The notes: a model not told the origin generated them from the sequence alone. Counted from the first letter of the stretch, positions 8,345-17,447 are shown. The stretch is 21,721 nucleotides of DNA from Pelagophyceae sp. CCMP2097 (GCA_026770575.1 MU657387.1:46552-68272), one strand, 5' to 3'. Program-made: numbers and translations.

Positions 8345-9360
8345 GGTAACAAGCTGATAATGAGTGTGAAGCGTACCGAGATCGAGCTGAAAGCGAGCGG
8401 CGTACGGACGGCGGCTCTGCCGGCCGTCGCGGTCACGCCCCAAAATTGGAGCGCCACTTTTCGAGATGGCACCGCAAGACTGGGCGGCAAGAGCGAGCCG
8501 CAGGTGACTGCGAGCGACATGCCCAGATTTCAGCCGGCCGTCGGTCGTGCAGAGCGAGCTGAAAGCGAGCGCTGCACGGACGGCGGCACTGCCGGCCGTC
8601 GCGGTCACGCCCCAAAATTGGAGCGCCACTTTGCGAGAATACGCCGCGAGAGCGAGCCGCAGGTGACTGCGAGCGGTACGCCCAGACGTCAGGCGGGCTT
8701 CGGTCGTGCAGAGCGAACTGATGATGAGTGTGAAGCGTACTGCAGCTTCGATGATCGACGCGATCGCGACTCCAAAATTGCAGTCTCGAGGCCTCACCAA
8801 GGCTTGGCGAGAACCCGCTGCGAAAGTGAGCCGCTTAGGGCCTGCGAACGTTGCCAGCCAACGGCTGTCGGCTGTTCAGAACGTGCTGTTGCGATGTGTG
8901 GGGCGTACGGTGGTTTTGCCGATCGTCGCGATCACGCTACCAAGACCGCAGCCCCGATGCAAGCTGCGAAAGCGAGTTGCAGAGACTGCGGGCGGTGCGC
9001 GCCGAAAGCTGGCGTCCGCCGGTTTGTGTATAGCGAGCCAAAGTGTAAGTAGAACGTGCGGCGGCTCTGCCGACCGTCGCGATCACGCTCCCAAACCAGT
9101 AGCCCCTCTTTGCGAGATTAAGCTATGAGAACGGCCGCAGACGGATACGAACGGCGCGCGTCGACCGCTGGCCGCTGTCGGTTGGGCTGCGCAAAATGTG
9201 AGTGGTGTGGAGCGTATGGCGGCTCCGCCGATCGACGCGATCACATTTCAAAAGTGCGGCCTCGTTTGGCAAGAGCAAGCGGCGAGCAAACTGCTGCGAG
9301 TTGCGAGCGGCACGCACCGCCGGCTGGCGGCCGTCGATTGTGCAAGTGCGGGTGAGGGTG
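8345..9360. repeat. Satellite block A1 (172-bp monomers and diverged relatives)
   Basis: CGCCCCAAAATTGGAGCGCC occurs at 8436 and 8608, exactly 172 bp apart, with the whole unit between conserved. Further, more diverged units continue to about 9360, recognisable by GAGTGTGAAGCGTAC, GGCGGCTCTGCCG and GAGCGAGC(C/T)GCAG motifs. The 172-bp period is not a multiple of three, so open frames here shift from unit to unit and are not genes. Confidence 0.85.
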
Positions 9361-9570
9361 AAGACTGGGCACTGCGGGCCCCACTCGCCCCCCCCGGTGC
9401 GGAGCCTACTGCGGGCCCGCTTTGGCGTCGGCGTGGCCTGGTCCATACTGATCTGGCAGTCGTCGGGGGACCGCGCACTCGCGTTCAGCCCGGTTTCCGC
9501 CACGATCAAAATGGCCCAGAGGCCATACCTCATGCTGTTGTCACCGTACGCAAGGTTGCGTTTACACACG
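9361..9570. other. Unique spacer inside the satellite
   Basis: This stretch does not match the A, B or C units. Open frames cross it on both strands but none shows a domain. Confidence 0.4.
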
Positions 9571-9574
9571 GGTG

Positions 9575-9833
9575 TACTACCCCGTGGGGCGTGCAGAGGC
9601 GTGCCGCGCCGAGGCCTCTTACCCCGCAGGGCGTGCTGGGCCGAGGCGCACTACCCGCGAGTGGCAGCTCCCACGCCGCGCTGGCGGGGTGAACTTACTC
9701 AGGCCACGCTGGCGGAGTTTGCCCGTCGGCAGCACCCACGCCGTGCTGGCGGGGATGAACTTTTATACTCAGGCCGCGCTGGCGGAGTTTGTCCATCGGC
9801 AGCACCCATGCCGCCCCGGCGGGGTAGATGTTT
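9575..9833. repeat. Satellite block B1 (about 70-bp units)
   Basis: CTGGCGGAGTTT occurs at 9709 and 9779 (70 bp apart), with the surrounding TATACTCAGGCCGCGCTGGC shared with block B2. Earlier, shorter GCGCTGGCGGGG-type pieces start near 9580. Confidence 0.8.
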
Positions 9834-10040
9834 AGACTCGCGACGAGTATGCGATGTTTAGACTCGCGAGGAGTATTTAGACTCGCGATGAGTATGCGCT
9901 TAGACTCGCGAAGATTAATTATACTTGCGATGAGTGTGCGTTTAGACTCGCGACGAGTGTTTATACTCGCGAGGAATGTTCATTTAGACTCGCGAGGAGT
10001 GTTTATACTCGCGATGAGTGTGCGTTTAGACTCCCCTGCG
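9830..10040. repeat. Satellite block C1 (about 22-bp units)
   Basis: Roughly nine or ten copies of TTTAGACTCGCGA(T/C/G)GAGT with GTGCG or ATGCG spacers. Some units read TTATACTCGCGA instead of TTAGACTCGCGA. Confidence 0.85.
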
Positions 10041-11180
10041 CAAGAACGTGCTACAGAAGCGAGCTGCACAGCCACGAGCAGCGCACGCCCGACAGCTGTC
10101 GGTTGTGCAGAGCGGGCTGATTATAAGCGTGAAGTGGACGGCGGTTCCGTCGATTGACGGCGGCCACGCCCTGAAGATTGCGACCTTTGCAAGAGCAAGC
10201 TGCAGAAGGTAATTGCAAAGAGCCGCGAGCGGCACGCGCGGACGGCTGGCGGCTGTTGGGCGCGCTACGCGAGCTGACGATGGGTACGAAGCGCGCGTTG
10301 GCTCCGCCGATCAGCGCCCAAAACTGCAGCCTTTTCTGTGCAAGCTGCGGGGACGCGCTGCAGACAGCCGCGGGCGGCGCGGGCCAATAGCTGGCGGCCG
10401 TCGGCGGTTGTGCAGAACAAGCTTTGCGAGAATACGCCGCAAGACTGAGCGACAAGAGCGAGCCGCAGGTGACTGCGAGCGGCACGCCAGGACGTCAGGC
10501 GGCCGTCGGTCATGCAGAGCGAGCTGAAAGCGAGCGCTGTACGGACGGCGGCTCTGCCGGCCGTCGCGGTCACGCCCCAAAATTGGAGCGCCACTTTGCG
10601 AGAATACGCCGCAAGACTGAGCGACAGGAGCGAGCCGCAGGTGACTGCGAGCGGCACGCCAAGACGTCAGGCGGCCGTCGGTCATGCAGAGCGAGCTGAA
10701 AGCGAGCACTTTACGGACGGCGGCTCTGCCGGCCGTCGCGGTCACGCCCCAAAATTGGAGCGCCACTTTGCGAGAAGGCGCCGTAAGACTGAGCGGCAAG
10801 AGCGAGCCGCAAATGACTGCGTTTGGCACGCCAAGACGTCAGGCGGCCGTCGGTCATGCAGAGCGAGCTGAAAGCGAGCTCTGCACGGACGTCGGCTCCG
10901 CCGGCCGTCGCGGTCACGCCCCCAAATTGGAGTGCCACTTTGCGAGAATACGCCGCGAGAGCGAGTTGCAGGTGACTGCGAGCGGCACGCCCAAACGCTA
11001 GGCGGCCGTCGGTCATGCAGAGCGAGCTGAAAGCGAGCGCTGTACGGACGGTAGCTCTGCCGTCGCGGTACCGGCTGATATCTGTAGCTCTTTCATCGCG
11101 CGAGTGAGCTGCAGGAACGAACTCTTGAAGGCTGCGTGCGGCGCGCGCCGGCGGCTTGCGGCCGTCGGTTGTGCAGAGCG
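10040..11180. repeat. Satellite block A2 (172-bp monomers)
   Basis: CATGCAGAGCGAGCTGAAAG recurs at 10511, 10683 and 10855 (172 bp apart) and again at 11014 (159 bp, a small deletion). The units are nearly identical to those at 8436-8780. Diverged units fill 10040-10430 and 11030-11180. Each monomer contains a GACGGC...GCCGTC hairpin. Confidence 0.88.
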
Positions 11181-11219
11181 TGGGGCGCTGATGGCGGACC
11201 CCGGGGAGATAGGCGTCAC

Positions 11220-11700
11220 CAGAGGAAGGCTATATCCTCAGGCCCCGCTGGCGGAATTTTATGCCTTAACCGCGCTGGAAGAGTACCCACGGCCGCGCAG
11301 GCGGGGTGTGCAATACTCGGGCCGTGCTGGCGGAGATGCCTATACTCGGGCCGCGCTGGCGGAGATGTTCTATACTCGGGCCGCGCTGGCGGAGTCATCA
11401 CCCAGGCCGCGCTGGCGGGGTGGATTTTATACTCAGGCCGCGCTGGCGGAGTCTTCACGCTGGTTGGCTAACCGCGGCGTGGTGGTTTATACTCAGGCCG
11501 CGCTGGCGGAGTCTCACGCTGGTTGGTTAGNNNNNNNNNNNNNNNNNNNNNNNNNNNNNNNNNNNNNNNNNNNNNCGCTGGCGGAGTCTCACGCTGGTTG
11601 GTTAGACCGCGGCGTGGTGGTTTATACTCAGGCCGCGCTGGCGGAGTCTCACGCTGGTTGGTTAGACCGCTGCGTGTTGGTTTATAATCGGGCCGCATGC
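11220..11700. repeat. Satellite block B2 (60-bp units), interrupted by the gap
   Basis: Units of CGCTGGCGGAGTCTCACGCT followed by GGTTGGTTAGACCGC and GGTTTATACTCAGGCCG repeat every 60 bp near the right end; shorter variants lie to the left. Sixty bases is twenty codons, so one frame stays open across the array (about 11104-11730); this follows from the period and is not good evidence for a protein. Confidence 0.85.
11531..11575. other. Assembly gap (45 N)
   Basis: The gap lies inside the 60-bp array. The flanks would be in register if the missing piece were 30 or 90 bases, so 45 is probably an estimate and the true copy number is unknown. Confidence 0.95.
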
Positions 11701-11785
11701 TTAGACTCGCACCGAGTATGCGATGTTTAGACTCAAGACGAGTATGCGAATGCTTAGACTCACCCCGAGTGCGCGCGGTATGCGT
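11700..11785. repeat. Satellite block C2 (about 22-bp units)
   Basis: Three diverged copies of TTAGACTC...CGAGT(A/G)(T/C)GCG, the same unit type as block C1. Confidence 0.75.
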
Positions 11786-11835
11786 TCGCTCGTGGGCAAG
11801 CCCATAGGGCACCCCGACGCTGGCCACGCACCTGG

Positions 11836-12300
11836 CCGATCTTGATGCGCATGACGTTGTAGACTTTGCTGCGGCGCGCTACGTGCCGCCTGCGCCCCCG
11901 TGGGAGTTGCGCGCGCCCGTGCAGAGCGAGCTGGTGACGAGCGAGGCCGAGCCATTCCGCGCGTGTGGTCGGCGGCTGCGGCCGTCGACCGTGCAGAGCG
12001 AGCCGATAATGAACATTGCCAGGCTGCCGCGCACGGCCGCACCTATCGCCGCGCGCGTGGGAGCCGGCGACGTCGCCCCTGGTCATTGTTGATCTTGCCG
12101 AGCTTGAGGTTGTCATGTCGGCGGCGACGCGCCGCGCGCCGCCCGCGCCCATGTGGGAGTCGCGCGCGCCGCTCGAACAAGTAAAGCTTACCAACCTAGA
12201 GCGCGCAGCACGAGGCGACGCCCATGCGCTGTATAAGTGGCGAGTCGTTGCGCGCTTGAAAGCTCGCAAAGGCAGACGCGGATTTTATCAAATCCAATAG
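11836..12300. repeat. Two diverged direct repeats around a short A-type satellite piece
   Basis: About 90 bp at 11836-11925 recur at about 12090-12180; in one frame each reads PPAP(P/M)WE(L/S)RAP. Between them, GTGCAGAGCGAGC motifs are relics of block A. One open frame (12016-12300) ends in a basic stretch (KLTNLERAARGDAHALYKWR) before TAG. It may be the end of a small or broken gene, but I cannot support a function. Confidence 0.45.
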
Positions 12301-12515
12301 GCGCGAGAAGCGCGAAAACACATTGTGCGTTACATATCTCCGGACGCTCGCTTGCGCGGCGAAATGAACCAGTAAGAAAGACCTACCTTTCCACCCGATT
12401 CTAACTCCCTCAGGAATTCCTACGGTTCTACAAGCTTCTTGTAGGAATTCCTACATGCGCCAAGGAGCGTCTGCCGCGTAAACAGACCGAACTCGCCCAC
12501 CGCCGCCCGGCCGCC
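12301..12515. other. Intergenic DNA with a palindromic boundary sequence
   Basis: AGGAATTCCTAC (12412-12423) and GTAGGAATTCCT (12441-12452) form an inverted repeat with a 17-base spacer; the right copy is itself the perfect palindrome GTAGGAATTCCTAC (12441-12454). It contains the right copy of the 15-mer found at 7546. No gene is seen. Confidence 0.65.
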
Positions 12516-13428
12516 ATGGGGAAGATCATGCCTAGGAAGTGGGTGGGGAGCAGCGACAACAGAAGACTAGTGGACGCGAAGCGCCGCACACCCAATGACT
12601 ACGAGCACGTGAAGCGCGCGCGACGCAAGGCGAAGACGGCCCACCGGAAACATGGCGCGTCGGTGGTAAAGCGCAAGCGCACCGTGCGACAATGGGTGAA
12701 CCGCACTCCCGTCGCGCCGCGCGTCAAGCCGCCGTCAACAACCAGCGTCCGCGTCCCTTCGCCTCAACGCCGGAGCCCCGCCGCCGCCCTGCGTAATCGC
12801 CTTCCCCCTTTAGGCACTCCCACGTCGATCTGTCGACAAAGGCGGCTTTGAAGAAACGCACCATCGCGTGCGCACACAAGAAGGCGGCCTGCGCGCGATC
12901 GGTCTCAACGCCGACGCGGCGGCCGCCGACAAGGCGATCGAGAACGGCCGCGTGCAGCAGCGAGCGCCCGGCGCATTCGCCGTCTTCGACAAGGGCCTCG
13001 CGCGGCTCCGCGTCGACCACGTCGGCGCGGTCGCCGTCGCGAAGCAGACGCCGAGCTCTCTCTCTCGCGCGGCTGGCGGCGCCGCGTCCTCGCTCGACGT
13101 CGAGGCCGACCAGATCGAAGGCACCGCGTTTGAGGCGAAGACCATGCTTTCCCCGGCGATGACACTCGCGGCCGCGTCGCCCAATTACTGCTTCGCGCGC
13201 CTCAAGCTGCCCGTCGAGTACGCGCGCGGCGCTGTGGCAGCAGCGGCGCACGCCGCGACGGATCAGCGCGCGGCGACGGATCACCCGGGGCGCCCCTCGA
13301 CGGAGCTGGACTCGGAAGTCTCTTCGCCCGCGGCGCCGGCGTCCGACTCGGAAGTCTCTTCACCCACGGCGCCGGCGTCCGAGTCCCCCGCGGTCGACGT
13401 CGAACGCGTCGACGGCGCGTCTTTCTGA
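12516..13428 (+). CDS. Candidate two-exon gene, basic N terminus and acidic Ser-rich tail, unknown function
   Basis: The ATG at 12516 sits in GGCCGCCATGG, a near-ideal Kozak context. Exon 1 (12516-12665) encodes about 50 residues, strongly basic (KRARRKAKTAHRKHG), perhaps nucleic-acid binding or a nuclear signal. A plausible intron runs from GTAAAG at 12666 to CCCCCTTTAG ending at 12813, and both junctions fall in phase 0. Exon 2 (12814-13428) then has high third-position GC, reads GLNADAAAADKAIENGRV and LSPAMTLAAASPNYCFARLK, and ends in a Glu/Asp/Ser repeat (SDSEVSSPTAPASESP) before TGA. The model gives about 254 residues. I do not recognise the family. The tail lies in the first copy of a 212-bp repeat that also precedes the transposon frame, so the gene could instead be part of the element. 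A frameshift near 12814-12850 is the alternative to the intron. Confidence 0.45.
12666..12813 (+). other. Predicted spliceosomal intron (148 bp)
   Basis: The donor is GTG|GTAAAG and the acceptor is CGCCTTCCCCCTTTAG|GC with a clear pyrimidine tract. It joins two frames with different phase exactly (phase 0 to phase 0). This is a prediction from sequence only. Confidence 0.4.
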
Positions 13429-13800
13429 ACCGCGCATGGCGAGGGCACGGGCGACCTCTCGGCCGGAGAACGGAAGGCCGACGACGACGACGCCGCCGAC
13501 GGCCTCCGCGAGACGGAGCTGGACTCGGAAGTCTTTCGCCCGCGGCGCCGGCGTCCGACTCGGAAGTATCTTCGTTCGCGGCGCCGGCGTCCGAGTCCCC
13601 CGCGGTCGACGTCGAACGCGTCGACAGCGCGTTTTTCTGAACCGCGCATGGCGAGGGCACGGGCGACCTCTCGGCCGGAGAACGCAAGGCCGACGACGAC
13701 GACGCCGCCGTCGGCCTCCACGAGGAGGGCACCGGCGGCGACCTCTCGACGGAGCCGCTCTGCGCGTCCGGGATTCACGTCGCTTTCTGAACAGCGCAGA
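13308..13800. repeat. 212-bp tandem duplication with a third partial copy
   Basis: GAGTCCCCCGCGGTCGACGT occurs at 13381 and 13593 (212 bp apart), and the block through GGCCGACGACGACGACGCCG is nearly identical in both. A shorter relative follows, aligned on TTCTGAAC (13423, 13635 and 13785). In one frame each copy reads DSEVSS...VDVERVD, TGA, then TAHGEGTGDLSAGERKADDDD. Because 212 is not a multiple of three and the second copy also lacks one base, no single frame covers all copies. Confidence 0.85.
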
Positions 13801-13940
13801 GCGACGGCGCCGGCGACCTCTCGGCCCCGCGCGACGACGGAGAACGCAAGGCCGACGACGACGACGACGCCGACGCTGACGGGCTTTACGACGACGGCAG
13901 CGGCGGCGGCGCTTCCCGCGAGGATACCGGCGACGAAAGC

Positions 13941-14168
13941 ATGGAGGTGGTCGCGATGACGCTCGACGGCGCGACCGTCACCATCCCCGTTCGGCCCTCG
14001 GATAAAATGGACGACGTCTTGCGAAGGATCGACGACGCGGCGGACGTCCAAGTGGGGCCGAGTTGCCTCGTTTGGAACGGCCGCTACCTGGCCGGCGACA
14101 ACACGATCGGCGAATACGACATCCGGGGAGGGTCGACCCTCTGCCAAGTCCTCCGGGTCCGCGGCGGC
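13941..14168 (+). other. Ubiquitin-like domain, 76 codons, lysine-depleted
   Basis: The boundaries are set by Met1 and the Gly75-Gly76 pair, where deubiquitinases cleave linear fusions. Six further acidic or small residues (ADDAST) follow. The match is residue for residue with no insertion or deletion, which argues for descent from a ubiquitin gene rather than a remote beta-grasp fold. Confidence 0.9.
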
Positions 14169-15416
14169 GCCGACGACGCTTCGACACCCCCGGCGGGGAC
14201 TCCGACGAGACGAAGTAGCCGCAAGCGTACGCCAAGCAAGCGGGCTCTAGAAGCAGAAGAGCCGCGGGGCGAAGTTCTTATTCACAGCAGCGCCCCCCGT
14301 TCGACGACCGCCCATCTCTTCTCGAGAGGTCGTCAATCCAGCTCTAACTCTACCGTCCAGGCTCGGGCGACGCTCCGCACCGGCATCCTCGGCGGATCGT
14401 TTACCACGATGTACCACGTCTTCGATGCAAAGCTGCAGAAAGAGTTCAACGATTTTAAGTCGGACTTGAAAAAAAACCTTAGCGCGCCGCCGGCGCGCGT
14501 CCAGGACGTCGATGATGCCCGTCTTCTCGAGGCGATGGACGCCCTGCGAGTCCGCCTCCGCGTCACGCCCGCGTGGGTCGCGGCGAAGGTGACCTTCATC
14601 GCGTCCTACAAAGGACTCGACCGCGTCGCCGGCGCTGACGGGTCCGAGACGCGGGTTATCGAGGTCACCACGACGAAAAATCGATGGCTCGTGGCCACCG
14701 TCGTCTACGGCACGGCGGCCCCGGCCGACTCGGACGGCGCCCTCACGCTCCAATCCATTCAAAATGAGATACGGCGCGAGCAGACCGCCCTCCTGTCCAT
14801 CAAGCCGGAGTTTGAGGCGTGGCTCGAGAAGCCCCTGCGGCTCACGGTCGCCTGGCTCGCGAAGCACATGTCGTTCCTCGAAAACGTCGACCACTCCACT
14901 TTTCGCCTGCAAGACGAAGGTGGCCTCACAGCGACGCGCATCGTCGCCGTGACGGTACGCAAGAAAACTCGCAACGTTTCCGTCGTCTACGCCCTCCCGC
15001 CGACGCGCGCGAACATTTCACAAAAGGAGACGCGCAAGATTGAAAACTCGGAGCGCCTGCGCGAAATCGACGCCTTCTTCGCCTTGGACGCAGACACGCG
15101 CGCGACGTACGACGAAACCGCCCAAGGCGCGCTCCGATTGCGGCGCCGGAAGAAGAAGTACGACATGGACCTCCTGCTCTTGTACAATACCTGGACAACG
15201 CGCTGCACGATGAACTCGACGCGCTTCGCGTCGCTACAAAATGCGTTCAAAGTCGGGGTAGGAGGCGTGACGCAGGAGACGATCGACGTTTGCCGCAATG
15301 GCGTCCTCAATGACATCAAGCAGCTCGGAGTCGTCACCAAACGTCACAAGGTCGCCGCCGTCGCTCGCTTTAACCAGGCCTCGGACGCAGCCCTCAAGAA
15401 CATCGAATGCATGTGA
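13941..15416 (+). CDS. Ubiquitin-like head fused to an unrecognised transposon protein
   Basis: The first 76 residues align to ubiquitin without a gap: TLDGATVTIPVRPSD, LVWNGRYLAGDNTI, EYDIRGGSTL and the end VLRVRGG. By hand count 28 of 76 residues equal human ubiquitin. Met1, Leu8, Val70, Arg72, Arg74 and Gly75-Gly76 are kept and Ile44 is Val. All seven ubiquitin lysines are replaced (6 Met, 11 Ala, 27 Leu, 29 Arg, 33 Ala, 48 Arg, 63 Gly); the only lysine is at 22. After GG comes ADDASTPP, then an NLS-like RRSSRKRTPSKRA (about 90-103). Residues about 150-490 form an alpha/beta-looking region I do not recognise. The start is the ATG from which the ubiquitin register is exact. The TGA at 15414 falls in the zinc segment, so the true protein probably continued. 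Confidence 0.85.
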   Translation: MEVVAMTLDGATVTIPVRPSDKMDDVLRRIDDAADVQVGPSCLVWNGRYLAGDNTIGEYDIRGGSTLCQVLRVRGGADDASTPPAGTPTRRSSRKRTPSKRALEAEEPRGEVLIHSSAPRSTTAHLFSRGRQSSSNSTVQARATLRTGILGGSFTTMYHVFDAKLQKEFNDFKSDLKKNLSAPPARVQDVDDARLLEAMDALRVRLRVTPAWVAAKVTFIASYKGLDRVAGADGSETRVIEVTTTKNRWLVATVVYGTAAPADSDGALTLQSIQNEIRREQTALLSIKPEFEAWLEKPLRLTVAWLAKHMSFLENVDHSTFRLQDEGGLTATRIVAVTVRKKTRNVSVVYALPPTRANISQKETRKIENSERLREIDAFFALDADTRATYDETAQGALRLRRRKKKYDMDLLLLYNTWTTRCTMNSTRFASLQNAFKVGVGGVTQETIDVCRNGVLNDIKQLGVVTKRHKVAAVARFNQASDAALKNIECM

Positions 15417-15857
15417 AGCGCGTGTGGTCGGCGAGACCCAGCTGTGGAGAGTTTCAACGTCACGCTGCCCACCGAGGACTTCGACGAGGGCCATTGGATT
15501 CGCGTCTCCGAGGCTGGGCGCGCGTACCACGACGCCATGCACCGCGTCGACGTTCCACTCTACGTCCCGTCGGAAATCGGCTACGCCCGATTCGTGGTCC
15601 CCAAGGCGTCGTTCCGAAACTTTAACGTACGCGCGCGGGAAGACGGCCGCGATGGAAGCGACGTCGACGACGCCCCGGCGATGTACCACGTCATCCCAGA
15701 AACCATCCCCGTCTTGGGCAACGGCGACGTCGTTGCCACCCTCTGCGGTTCGTGCCACCGCGCCTTCAACGCCGCCAGCGTGGAGCACATCCTCGAAGAG
15801 CTCGAAACCGCGCTCGACACCGAAACCGTCAGGACGCGGGCGCAGCTGAAACGCTGA
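15417..15857 (+). pseudogene. Zinc-binding segment of the transposon protein, between two TGA codons
   Basis: The frame is continuous with the ubiquitin-headed segment. Right after the TGA at 15414 comes SACGRRDP, and about 105 residues on come CGSC (15744-15755) and HRAF. Helitron-type proteins often begin with a C-x2-C-G-x-R-D type pair followed later by a C-x2-C pair. In that pattern the TGA sits at the first Cys (TGC or TGT changed to TGA by one base). AMYHVIPETIPVLG lies between the pairs. There is no ATG near the start; a GTG at 15444 is not a believable initiator. The segment ends at TGA 15855, beyond which the frame goes on as GWLLRAQRLHEAYSKR. I read it as a broken internal part of the polyprotein, not a separate gene. 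Confidence 0.6.
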
Positions 15858-16865
15858 GGATGGCTCCTGCGCGCGCAGCGCCTCCACGAAGCGTACTCGA
15901 AGCGCATGGAACGCAGCGAGCTCGTCACTCTCCTCGAGCCGATCGTCTTCACGCTGAGTGCGATCTTCGCACAAAAAGAGGCCACTGACGACGCCGACGC
16001 TGAGGTCAATGCCGAGGCCGAGGCCGAGGCCGACGGCGACTTCGTCGACGAGGACGACGCTGGAACCGAGTCGGACTCGAGCGTCGACGAGGAAGAAATT
16101 GGCGACGGCGACGGCGGCGCCGCCGACGCCGCCGCCGATGGGACGCCGACGAAGACGCCGGCGAGCGACGGCGGGGCCAACGAGGAGGAGCAGGACCATC
16201 CCGGCGAGGGTAGCTCGGTTCTCGCCACGGCGAACGGTTACTATAATGTCGGTGCTCCGATCGACAGCATCGCGGTGGACAATGACGTCGGGCGCCGCCT
16301 CGTCACGGCACGCTGCGGCAATCAAGTCGACAATACCGACATCCCCGACCTAGGGCGCTTTAGGTTGGGCGACGAGACGCTACGCGCCGCCGTCCAGAAC
16401 TACCGCATCTACCTCGTCGACGACGAAGGGCACTCGTCTCAGTTGGAAAAGAAGGCGCTCGCCCTCGACGACTTGCGCCTGCGGCCCCACATCCTGTGGA
16501 ACCTCATGATGGTAATGGGGCGCGTCCCAGACGAGGGCCTCCAGCACTACGCCTTCGCGGCTTGGGCCGAGAACCCACAGCCCGTCGAAGAGTTCCAGAG
16601 ACTCGTCGCCAACGCCGTAGTCCCCAATTTGCTCCGGCAGACGGTCGTACACTCGACCGACACGGACCTCGAGGACTCCGTCCGGCCGTCCGACATCGCT
16701 CGGGTGCTCGTTGATGCTTCCGGCGGGGCGGCGGACGTCGACGATTTCGACGGTTCTTTTCCTCTTTCGCAAGTCGGCGTCTTACCCGTGGCCTCTCAGA
16801 GCATGAGTGCTGTCATCCACGGCATCCAAAAGACCGTGCGCGGCCGCACCTTCGCCGACGACGAG

Positions 16866-17245
16866 GACGAAGTCCCTCCCAACGACAATGCCGCACCGGA
16901 TGCGGGGTCTGCGCCGCAGGACACCCCGCCAGCGGCGCGAACCCTCGACCCCGCCGACGAAGACGTCGGCAAGGACGACGGCGAGGCCGAGTCCGAGGAC
17001 GACGATGAAGGACCTGCCCGCGACGGTGCTACGTCCGACGACAACGACGCCACCGCCGACGACGACGAAGTCCCTTTCCAGGACGACGGCGCGCCGCCTG
17101 GCGGCGTCGGGTCGAACGATTCGGAATCTTCGATGCCGGATTCCCCGCCGACGGCGCGAACCCTCGACTTCGCCGACGAAGATGCGGGCAAGGACGACAT
17201 CGACGAAGACGAAGGACCCCCTGCCCGCGGCGGCGCCGGCGGCGA
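16866..17245 (+). repeat. 198-bp in-frame tandem duplication of an acidic linker
   Basis: GACGAAGTCCCT starts at 16866 and 17064, 198 bp (66 codons) apart. Both copies read DEVP..., later P(A/T)ARTLD(P/F)ADED and GKDD, then an Asp/Glu run and PAR. The length keeps the frame, unlike the 212-bp repeat upstream. Confidence 0.85.
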
Positions 17246-17405
17246 CGCCGGGACCCGGGCCGGCGCGTCGCGCGTCGCCGGCACCGTCGACGCGGGACCT
17301 TCCCCCACCTCCGCCGGCAAACCTCCTGGGGCCACGGACGTCGGACCGCATGCGCCGCTGGGCTTAGAGCCGCCGCCGCCGCAGACGACGGGCGACGACA
17401 CGCGC

Positions 17406-17447
17406 TGCGACAAGTGCGACGCCGTGGACCACGCGACGGCTTCTTGC
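17406..17447 (+). other. CCHC zinc knuckle
   Basis: CDKCDAVDHATASC gives the exact C-x2-C-x4-H-x4-C spacing (residues 501-514 of the 15906 segment). Such knuckles bind single-stranded nucleic acid in retroelement Gag and in some DNA-transposon proteins. Confidence 0.8.

Noticed and set aside
8276..11000. Many open frames of 100-240 codons on both strands
   Set aside because: They lie in 172-bp satellite monomers whose period shifts the frame at each unit, so the frames are chance results of GC-rich repeats.
8345..12110. CRISPR array
   Set aside because: Units are long, diverged and continuous with no unique spacers of constant length, and the window is eukaryotic; this is satellite DNA.
13281..14147. 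288-codon open frame on the minus strand, and similar long minus-strand frames at 14247-14912, 15234-16325 and 16796-17668
   Set aside because: They are antisense shadows of GC-rich coding sequence: the plus strand carries the ubiquitin, OTU and Rep homology, and the antisense products are low-complexity Ser/Arg/Val-rich with no domain.
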